6,220 bases of DNA. It comes from Burkholderiales bacterium. Lineage in GTDB: Bacteria > Pseudomonadota > Gammaproteobacteria > Burkholderiales > Chitinimonadaceae. Below are positions 1-4,444 of this stretch, one piece after another. Numbering within the stretch: the stretch's first letter is position 1; every line of letters starts with the position of its first letter. The stretch lies in assembly GCA_019234745.1 (NCBI GenBank), contig JAFAKZ010000393.1:1-6220 (forward strand), given 5' to 3'. The notes below the pieces were generated by a model, which was not told where the DNA came from, did not search any database, and was given only the letters and a program-made list of their open reading frames with translations. Made by a program: the position numbers and the translations under genes.

Positions 1-317
1 TGCGGGCCGAACACCACGTCCACATAGGGCGCGCGCTCGACGATATGCTCGCCTTCCTGGGAGGCCACGCAGCCGCCCACGCCGATCACCAGATTGGGGT
101 TGAGCTGCTTGAGATGCTTGATGCGGCCGAGATCGGAGAACACCTTCTCCTGCGCCTTCTCGCGCACGGAACAGGTGTTGAACAGGATGACGTCGGCTTC
201 TTCGGGATTGTCCGTCTTGGTCAGACCTTCGGAAGCGTTGAGGACATCCACCATCTTGTCCGAGTCGTACTCGTTCATCTGGCAGCCGAAGGTCTTGATG
301 AATACTTTCTTGCTCAC
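1..317 (-). CDS. miaB: tRNA-2-methylthio-N6-dimethylallyladenosine synthase MiaB, N-terminal 105 residues (cut by the window edge)
   Basis: MiaB is a cytoplasmic radical-SAM enzyme that adds a methylthio group to i6A37 of tRNAs reading UNN codons. Reading leftward from a GTG at 315-317 gives SKKVFIKTFGCQMNEYDSDKM and continues open to the window edge. The fragment matches the N-terminal methylthiotransferase (UPF0004) domain, with the three cysteines that hold the auxiliary Fe-S cluster: C12 (TFGCQMNEYDS), C49 (FNTCSVREKAQEK) and C83 (GVGGCVASQEGE). It ends at YVDVVFGP, a family landmark. The radical-SAM CxxxCxxC motif and TRAM domain lie outside the window. The GTG start is preferred because AAGGTAGG lies just upstream and the protein then begins like known MiaB proteins. 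An in-frame ATG at 345-347 would add ten residues (MNGFRVKVGT) unlike the family and has no ribosome binding site. The gene is divergent from the membrane-protein pair. Confidence 0.95.
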   Translation of the reverse strand, partial: MSKKVFIKTFGCQMNEYDSDKMVDVLNASEGLTKTDNPEEADVILFNTCSVREKAQEKVFSDLGRIKHLKQLNPNLVIGVGGCVASQEGEHIVERAPYVDVVFGP

Positions 318-526
318 TGTGCCTACCTTTACCCGGAACCCGTTCATAAACGGCGCGGGAAAATGTTAATAAAACAATCGATTATGATAACACGGCCGGT
401 GAATTCTCCGTATTGCGGCGCCGTTCACAATCGATGCACGGACAAGCACTCACCTCCGTGATCCGATAAAATGCCGGGTTTTCAACCTGTTGCCGTTGCC
501 GGAGCCCCCCGGCCGCGAGCTGTGCG
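318..526. promoter_or_regulatory. Divergent intergenic region between miaB and the membrane-protein pair
   Basis: This 209-nt gap must hold the promoters of both divergent genes. It contains the most AT-rich patch of the left half (about 362-392). On the minus strand CATAAT (381-386) is a -10-like hexamer for miaB, but no matching -35 box stands 16-18 bp upstream. On the plus strand TAAAAT (467-472) is a -10-like hexamer about 55 nt before the ATG at 527, also without a clear -35. A 9-bp direct repeat, ACAATCGAT, occurs at 374-382 and 427-435. These are weak, by-eye promoter guesses; only the location of the region is firm. Confidence 0.3.
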
Positions 527-1438
527 ATGCGTTTCAGCTACGACAAGATTCTCTTCCCCGTTGCGATGCTGGTTGCCCTGGTGGGCACGATCACCGTCGT
601 GCACATCATGCTCTCCCGTGCGCCGGGCGATGACCCTAACTACCAGCCGGAAGCGCCGGATGCGGAGTCGCTGCACTACGCGGCGGCCTTGGCTGCCTGG
701 GGGCCGGATATCGGCGCCGCGCAGATCAAGGCCTTCCAGCTGCGCTGGGCGACGATTGAACATGAAGGCCGCGTGTATGTCGACAACTGGGCCGGCGTGT
801 ACAAGCCGCGCGACGACACGCGCGAATCGATGGCCATCGCGCCGCGTGGCGGCATGGCGCTGGTACGGCGGGTGGACGGTGGTGCGCTCTTGAACGTAGG
901 CCTGGCCGAAGGCAAGGTGACGCGTACGGCCGAAGGCCTGGCGGTCGCCTACGACAAGGTGCTGGACCTACCCGACAACGTCCTGCCCACGCAGCTCTAC
1001 CCCGTTCGTTGGGGTAATCGCCACTTCATGCTGGACGAAGCCGATATCAATGCGCTGGTAAACGCCTTGAACGGCGAGCGTGTCTTCCCCGATACGCTGG
1101 TGTATTCGCTGCCGCAGCGCGCCGGCGACCCCGATACACCGCTCAAGGGCTGGCCCGATCTGCCCACCAGCTTCCGCGCCCACCTGCTCAAGGCGCCGAT
1201 CGCCGGCACGGTGAGCGTCGAGGGCAAGCGTCTGCACGTTAACCTGGGCACGAAGCAGGGCGCCTTCGTTGGCATGCCCCTGTACGCTGTGAACGACCCT
1301 ACTGTCGAACTGCACGTGAGCCGCGTCGACGAGGACAGCTGCGAGGTGGACAATCCGGCGGCCGGCCTGGTCATCATTTCCAACGGCCTGGTCGTGTCCT
1401 CGCGTAAGACGAACGCAGCAGCCATTAAGCAATCGTGA
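527..1438 (+). CDS. Uncharacterised single-pass membrane protein, two-domain (paralogue A of a tandem pair)
   Basis: I do not recognise a named family. The 303-residue product starts MRFSYDK, followed by a hydrophobic segment at about residues 9-29. Basic residues before it and acidic ones after it suggest that the N-terminus is cytoplasmic and the bulk periplasmic. Residues about 70-205 form a domain shared with the next gene: WAGVY at 88-92, P106-R-G in a probable beta hairpin, LPTQLYPVRWGNRH at 153-166 and RAGD at 198-201. Residues about 216-295 form a second domain (APIAGTV, then HVNLGTKQGAFVGMPLY) that looks like a small beta-barrel of the N-L-G-x-x-x-G-x-x-x-G-M type. The paralogue lacks it. 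The ATG at 527 is the only sensible start, since there is no in-frame alternative close by. The ribosome binding site is poor (GAGC at 517-520). The stop overlaps the next start by 4 nt, so the two genes are probably one operon with coupled translation. The function is unknown. Confidence 0.85.
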   Translation: MRFSYDKILFPVAMLVALVGTITVVHIMLSRAPGDDPNYQPEAPDAESLHYAAALAAWGPDIGAAQIKAFQLRWATIEHEGRVYVDNWAGVYKPRDDTRESMAIAPRGGMALVRRVDGGALLNVGLAEGKVTRTAEGLAVAYDKVLDLPDNVLPTQLYPVRWGNRHFMLDEADINALVNALNGERVFPDTLVYSLPQRAGDPDTPLKGWPDLPTSFRAHLLKAPIAGTVSVEGKRLHVNLGTKQGAFVGMPLYAVNDPTVELHVSRVDEDSCEVDNPAAGLVIISNGLVVSSRKTNAAAIKQS

Positions 1439-2163
1439 ACGCCATGAACGCTATGAACGAACCCAAGCCGCTGCCCCTGCGCGAGCGCTTCTTCCTGTTC
1501 CGCCCCGTCGTATTGGGCCACCCCATTGTGCGCGCGCTTGTGCTGCTGGCCGTGATCGGCACAGCGGTGGGCGTTGCGCTGAACTCCAAGCCTGTGCATC
1601 AGGACCCATTCGCCATGCCGGTGAATGCGCCCGTGGTGAGGGTCGACGAAGTGCCCAAGGACTTCCTGTTCAATATCCCCAAGGGTCAGCTCGACCCCAC
1701 GGTACGGACCGACTTCGCCCAGCACTGGGGTTCATTGGCGCACGGCATGGCGGCATTCAAGGCACACCCGTGGGCGGGGAAATATACGCGCGAGAGGTCG
1801 GCCGGCCATTTCGACCTGTTGCTGGTGAGTCCAAAGGGTAAATTCGCCGCTGTCGTCGAAGCAACTGTGGGCGAACTGCAGGAACGGCACTACCTCGTCG
1901 GCGATCTGCACGCCACGAAAGACCGCCTTGACCTCGCCACCGATGGCCGCGACCCGGCCAAGGTACCGCTGCCTGCCACCTTGCACACGGTGCAATGGGG
2001 CAATCGCCACTATTTGCTGACGGACGTCGAGTGGAAACACCAGGCCGAGACCCTGGTGAAGACCGGCAAGCCCGATATGAAGGCGCTCGATGGCGCCTTT
2101 ATCCGCGCGGGTGACCAGACCGCCAAGGTGGGCGACACTTTCCCCCTGCCCACATTCGAGTAG
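1435..2163 (+). CDS. Uncharacterised single-pass membrane protein (paralogue B, lacks the C-terminal domain of paralogue A)
   Basis: The product has 242 residues and no recognised family name. A cytoplasmic N-terminus (basic, RERFFLFRP) is followed by a membrane segment at about residues 31-49 and then a probable periplasmic domain. That domain aligns with the upstream gene: WAGKY 113-117 against WAGVY 88-92, LPATLHTVQWGNRH 179-192 against 153-166, and RAGD 224-227 against 198-201. The step from WAG to WGNRH is 75 against 74 residues, and from WGNRH to RAGD it is 36 in both. The protein ends soon after RAGD (FPLPTFE), where paralogue A continues for about 90 more residues. The start is uncertain: GTG 1435 overlaps the upstream TGA, while ATG 1444 and ATG 1453 follow in frame within three near-identical 9-nt units. 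None has a clear ribosome binding site, so translational coupling is likely. The stop lies three bases from the convergent stop of the DUF1203 gene. Confidence 0.85.
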   Translation: MNAMNAMNEPKPLPLRERFFLFRPVVLGHPIVRALVLLAVIGTAVGVALNSKPVHQDPFAMPVNAPVVRVDEVPKDFLFNIPKGQLDPTVRTDFAQHWGSLAHGMAAFKAHPWAGKYTRERSAGHFDLLLVSPKGKFAAVVEATVGELQERHYLVGDLHATKDRLDLATDGRDPAKVPLPATLHTVQWGNRHYLLTDVEWKHQAETLVKTGKPDMKALDGAFIRAGDQTAKVGDTFPLPTFE

Positions 2164-2180
2164 GCTTCAAGCCCGCTCGA
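2156..2180. terminator. Possible bidirectional hairpin across the two convergent stop codons
   Basis: TCGAG (2156-2160) pairs with CTCGA (2176-2180), and GGCT (2163-2166) pairs with AGCC (2170-2173), with a 2x2 internal loop and a 3-nt loop. The TAG of the plus-strand gene (2161-2163) and the TGA of the minus-strand gene (2167-2169) both lie inside it. The structure is symmetric, so it could form in either transcript. There is no T-tract on either side, so classical Rho-independent termination is not supported. The inverted repeat is visible; the role is inferred. Confidence 0.3.
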
Positions 2181-2634
2181 TTCGCGCCGCATAGCAACCA
2201 CGCCGCGCATAGTGGGCCTGGATATAGGCCACATCCCCATTGGCAAACAGCCGCTCGATCAGCTGGGCGGCGTCTTTCCCCTCGACTACATCCGCGTCGA
2301 CCATCCAGTGCTGCGCATCGAAAGCGCGTAGCGACAGCAGGCGCTGCGCCATGGCGTCGGGAATCGTATCGATCGCATCGAAGGTCTCGCGCGCATCTTC
2401 CAGCACGAAGATGGCATGGCTGGCCCGGTAGGGTGTGGCGGTGGGCTGGTGCTGGTAGTTGAGCAGCAACACTGCCTCGCCTGGCTCCGCATCGCGCAGG
2501 GTAATGCGGTCGGGGAAGCCCGGTTTGGCGTCGGCCGTCTGGCGCTGCACGCCGAGTGCGGCGAGCTGGGCGTCGGGTAGGCCGAACAGGTGCTGGAAAG
2601 GGGCGGCCGGCAGGCCGGTGATGCGAAAACTCAT
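2167..2634 (-). CDS. DUF1203 family protein
   Basis: This is a cytoplasmic protein of 155 residues with no signal peptide or membrane segment. It has the landmarks I associate with DUF1203: MSFRITGLP at the start, ADAKPGFPDRITLRDAEPGE (34-53), LLLNYQHQP with YRASHAIFV (56-77), LSLRAFDAQHWMVDADVVEG (100-119) and HYARRGCYAARIERA at the C-terminus. The molecular function of the family is not established. The ATG at 2632-2634 is chosen because AAGGAG (2641-2646) stands 6 nt upstream and family members begin in the same way. An upstream extension of 19 residues is possible in frame but would run through the ribosome binding site. The gene lies 75 nt downstream of the secreted-protein gene on the same strand, so the two may be cotranscribed. 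It converges on the membrane-protein pair with only three bases between the stops. Confidence 0.88.
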   Translation of the reverse strand: MSFRITGLPAAPFQHLFGLPDAQLAALGVQRQTADAKPGFPDRITLRDAEPGEAVLLLNYQHQPTATPYRASHAIFVLEDARETFDAIDTIPDAMAQRLLSLRAFDAQHWMVDADVVEGKDAAQLIERLFANGDVAYIQAHYARRGCYAARIERA

Positions 2635-2692
2635 GGTGGGCTCCTTGGGAGAGATGGCGCCATTACACGCCAACCGAATCCTGCAGCCCACC
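2635..2692 (-). promoter_or_regulatory. Inverted repeat whose distal arm abuts the DUF1203 start codon
   Basis: On the minus strand GGTGGGCT (2692-2685) is complementary to AGCCCACC (2642-2635). The second arm overlaps the last two bases of the AAGGAG ribosome binding site and reaches the base before the ATG. The 42-nt loop holds a perfect 10-bp palindrome, ATGGCGCCAT (2654-2663), which could form an inner hairpin. In mRNA this could restrict access to the start site. The complementarity is seen; regulation is inferred and an 8-bp stem over this distance may be chance. Confidence 0.25.
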
Positions 2693-2709
2693 CGTTTCTT
2701 GCGCTTTGC

Positions 2710-3153
2710 CTACTTCAGGTTCAGCTCCTGCAGCTCCATGCTGCCCGCCAGCTTGCGCATCACCTTGCGCTCGCCCGATGCCGTTTCCATCTTGTGCGAG
2801 TCGCTCGACAGCATGGCCTCGAATTTTTTCTGCACGGCCATGCGCTCGGCGTTCGGCATATAGTCCTTGTACTCGATGGCCAGGATCAGGTCCGGCTCGC
2901 CGTCGCGGGCATTGTTCACGTTGAAGATGTGGTAGGACACCAGATAGCCCTCCTTCTTGCCGAACTCGTTCTGCTGCTTCCATTGCTGGGACAGCCAGTC
3001 CATATAGTTCTCGAACTGCCCCGGTTCCGTCTTGATGTAGGAGAACTCCCACACCGTGCCTGGCTTGTAGCTGGAGTCGGCGGCCTGCGCCAGCGGCGGG
3101 GCGGCAAAGGCGGAGGCGAGGACGGCGATGGCGATGGCGGACTTGATGTTCAT
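2710..3153 (-). CDS. Small secreted (periplasmic) protein of unknown function
   Basis: The product has 147 residues with a classical Sec signal peptide: MNIK, a hydrophobic core at about residues 5-18, then PPLAQA before ADSS, with signal peptidase I cleavage expected near A24 or A25. The mature part is about 122 residues. It begins YKPGTVWEFSYIKTEPGQFENYMDWL and contains EGYLVSYHIFNV (68-79), GEPDLILAIEYKDY (85-98) and a lysine-rich C-terminal helix. The pattern of short beta strand, PGQF.NY helix, strand and DL.L..EYK strand resembles ferredoxin-like alpha/beta proteins of the dimeric alpha-beta barrel type. I recognise similar hypothetical proteins in other proteobacteria but know no function. 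The start at 3153 is supported by AGAAAGGG (3160-3167) 6 nt upstream and by the position of the signal peptide. No lipobox cysteine is present, so it is not a lipoprotein. Confidence 0.82.
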   Translation of the reverse strand: MNIKSAIAIAVLASAFAAPPLAQAADSSYKPGTVWEFSYIKTEPGQFENYMDWLSQQWKQQNEFGKKEGYLVSYHIFNVNNARDGEPDLILAIEYKDYMPNAERMAVQKKFEAMLSSDSHKMETASGERKVMRKLAGSMELQELNLK

Positions 3154-3415
3154 GATTGACCCTTTCTCGTGGGTAGGCCGGAATCAAGGAAGAGATGAGG
3201 CGATGCCGCCCTCCGGCGCGAGCGGGTAGGCCTATGTCCAAACGATCTGAGACTGCACGCCAGCGCATGCGGGCGCGCAGCCGTCATCCGGCCGAGTCGT
3301 TATGATTTATGTCTGATTAGTATTGCTGGACTATAGCCAAGCACTGGCAAAGCGCACGGGCTGGGGGCGGCAAGGTGCCGAGCGGTTGGGTGCCGGGTAT
3401 TCGATCAAAGGCACC
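3154..3415 (-). other. Intergenic region between cysE and the secreted-protein gene
   Basis: No gene is supported in this 262-nt stretch. An AT-rich patch at about 3300-3345 carries -10-like hexamers on the minus strand (TATAGT near 3330-3335, CATAAA and CATAAC nearer 3301-3310). It is the most likely promoter area for the secreted-protein gene, which would give a leader of about 140 nt. No convincing -35 box pairs with them. A 9-bp direct repeat, GGGTAGGCC, lies at 3171-3179 and 3224-3232. The part next to cysE contains the hairpin described separately. Confidence 0.3.
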
Positions 3416-3416
3416 C
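3388..3416 (-). terminator. Hairpin immediately after the cysE stop codon
   Basis: GGGTGCC (3388-3394) and GGCACCC (3410-3416) are perfectly complementary over 7 bp with a 15-nt loop. The stem begins at the last base of the cysE TAG. A second GGTGCC copy at 3374-3379 offers an alternative pairing. No T-tract follows on the minus strand, so it may stabilise the 3' end rather than end transcription on its own. Confidence 0.35.
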
Positions 3417-4219
3417 TAGATCGCCTGATCCATATCCAAAGCCGGACAGCTGCCGTCGCGGTGGCGTCGCACGACGCGGGCCGGTACGCCGGCCACCGTG
3501 CAGTGGGCCGGCACGGGCTTGAGCACCACGCTGCCGGCGGCGACCTTGCTCATCTCGCCGATCTCGATATTACCGAGGATCTTGGCGCCTGCGCCTATCA
3601 TCACACCGTGGCGGATCTTGGGGTGGCGATCGCCATGTTCCTTACCCGTGCCACCTAACGTCACGCCTTGCAGGATGGATACCTCGTCCTCGATCACGGC
3701 TGTTTCGCCCACGACGATGCCGTCCGCGTGGTCGAACATTACGCCGCGGCCTATGCGTGCGGCCGGGTGGATGTCCACGCACAGCACGATGGCCGCCTGG
3801 TTGGAGAGCGCGAAGGCTAGCGCCTGGCGCCCTTGCTGCCACAGGCGGTGCGCCACGCGGTAGATCTGGATGGCGGCGAAGCCCTTGAGGTTGAGCAGCA
3901 CGTGCAGGAGCCCAGGACATGCCGGGTCGCGCTCGGTCACGGCGCGCAGATCGGCCGCCGCCTCATCCACCACCTCCGGGTGTGCGGCCAGTACCTCGCC
4001 GATCAGCGCGTATAGTTCTGGCTCGGCCAGGCTGGCGCAGGCGAGCCGTCGCGCCAGCAATGCTGCCAGGATGGCGGCGGGTGTCGCCTGGCTCAGCACC
4101 AGTTGTTCCAGCTGGCGCCGCAGAAAGGGCTCCAGCGCGGCCAGCTCTTGGGCGCTGCGGCGCAGCTCGCCCCAGATGGGGTCGGCCGCTACCTCGACGA
4201 GATTGGGTGCGCGGTCCAT
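3416..4219 (-). CDS. cysE: Serine O-acetyltransferase
   Basis: CysE makes O-acetyl-L-serine from L-serine and acetyl-CoA, the first committed step of cysteine synthesis in the cytoplasm. The 267-residue product has an N-terminal helical SATase domain (about 9-113, including WGELRRSAQELAALEPFL) and a left-handed beta-helix of hexapeptide repeats (about 148-247). Catalytic residues are present: D149 (VDIHPAA), H164 (FDHADG) and H199 (GDRHPK), matching D143, H158 and H193 of E. coli CysE with a constant offset of six. GVTLGGTGK (185-193) is the typical active-site loop. The protein stops at LDMDQAI, shorter than the E. coli tail but also ending in isoleucine, the residue CysE uses to dock into cysteine synthase CysK. 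The ATG at 4219 is chosen because GGGAG stands just upstream (4228-4232) and the length fits the family. An in-frame extension of 72 residues upstream looks non-coding. Confidence 0.96.
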   Translation of the reverse strand: MDRAPNLVEVAADPIWGELRRSAQELAALEPFLRRQLEQLVLSQATPAAILAALLARRLACASLAEPELYALIGEVLAAHPEVVDEAAADLRAVTERDPACPGLLHVLLNLKGFAAIQIYRVAHRLWQQGRQALAFALSNQAAIVLCVDIHPAARIGRGVMFDHADGIVVGETAVIEDEVSILQGVTLGGTGKEHGDRHPKIRHGVMIGAGAKILGNIEIGEMSKVAAGSVVLKPVPAHCTVAGVPARVVRRHRDGSCPALDMDQAI

Positions 4220-4262
4220 GGTGTTTCTCCCAGCGTAGGGTTTCCCCATCGCCAAAATGGCA

Positions 4263-4293
4263 ACGGCCGCCGGTTGTTCAACTCGGCGGCCGT
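4263..4293 (-). terminator. Strong GC-rich hairpin upstream of cysE
   Basis: ACGGCCGCCG (4263-4272) and CGGCGGCCGT (4284-4293) form a perfect 10-bp stem. The 11-nt loop can extend by GTT/AAC with one bulge. On the minus strand the stem is followed by TGCCATTTTGGC, a run of four T within a second small hairpin. It lies 150 nt after the stop of the c-di-GMP gene and 43 nt before the cysE start. It may end transcripts of the former, or sit in the cysE leader as an attenuator-like structure. The stem is certain; the role is inferred. Confidence 0.45.
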
Positions 4294-4386
4294 CTGGATA
4301 CGGTGCAAGCGCGATAGGCGCTAGGCAACAAGCTCCCCCGGCCCCGGGCGACAACACTGGGCGCAACACGGCACGAAGAAGCGGCT

Positions 4387-4404
4387 TGGCATATTCATAT
4401 GCCA
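4387..4404. promoter_or_regulatory. 18-bp operator-like dyad between cysE and the GGDEF-EAL-REC gene
   Basis: TGGCATAT (4387-4394) and ATATGCCA (4397-4404) are perfect inverted repeats with a 2-bp centre, TC. Its AT-rich core stands out from the GC-rich surroundings, and its size suits a dimeric helix-turn-helix regulator. It lies 168 nt upstream of the cysE start. A weak TTGCGC (4430-4435) and TACGAT pair with 18-bp spacing stands just upstream on the minus strand, which would put the dyad near a transcription start. The promoter part is speculative. Confidence 0.4.
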
Positions 4405-4444
4405 CATCGTAGCGCCGTGGGCGCGGTCTGCGCAAGCATGCATC

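Noticed and set aside
318..347. Longer miaB starting at the in-frame ATG at 345-347
   Set aside because: It adds MNGFRVKVGT, which known MiaB proteins lack. It has no ribosome binding site, whereas the GTG at 317 has AAGGTAGG just upstream.
997..1725. Long minus-strand open frame (242 codons) antisense to the membrane-protein pair
   Set aside because: It spans the junction of two better supported genes, is rich in His, Arg and Gly with no domain pattern, and is typical of antisense frames in GC-rich DNA.
2635..2691. 19-residue N-terminal extension of the DUF1203 protein
   Set aside because: It would read through the AAGGAG ribosome binding site, and family members begin at MSFRITGLP.
2590..3159. 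Plus-strand open frame (189 codons) antisense to the secreted-protein gene
   Set aside because: It overlaps a gene with a clear signal peptide and ribosome binding site. The predicted protein is His- and Leu-rich low-complexity shadow sequence.
2663..3268. Minus-strand frame (201 codons) overlapping the secreted-protein gene in another frame
   Set aside because: Composition is dominated by Arg, Gly and His, there is no ribosome binding site, and the overlapping frame has a signal peptide and a plausible fold.
3323..3658. Plus-strand frame (111 codons) overlapping the end of cysE
   Set aside because: Most of it is antisense to the highly conserved CysE beta-helix, and no ribosome binding site or domain was seen.
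4412..4424. Small GCGCC/GGCGC hairpin just after the c-di-GMP gene as its terminator
   Set aside because: It has only a 5-bp stem, a 3-nt loop and no T-tract; such structures are frequent by chance in GC-rich DNA.
4220..4435. 72-residue N-terminal extension of CysE
   Set aside because: It lacks similarity to CysE, runs through the hairpin and dyad, and the ATG at 4219 has a good ribosome binding site and gives the expected length.
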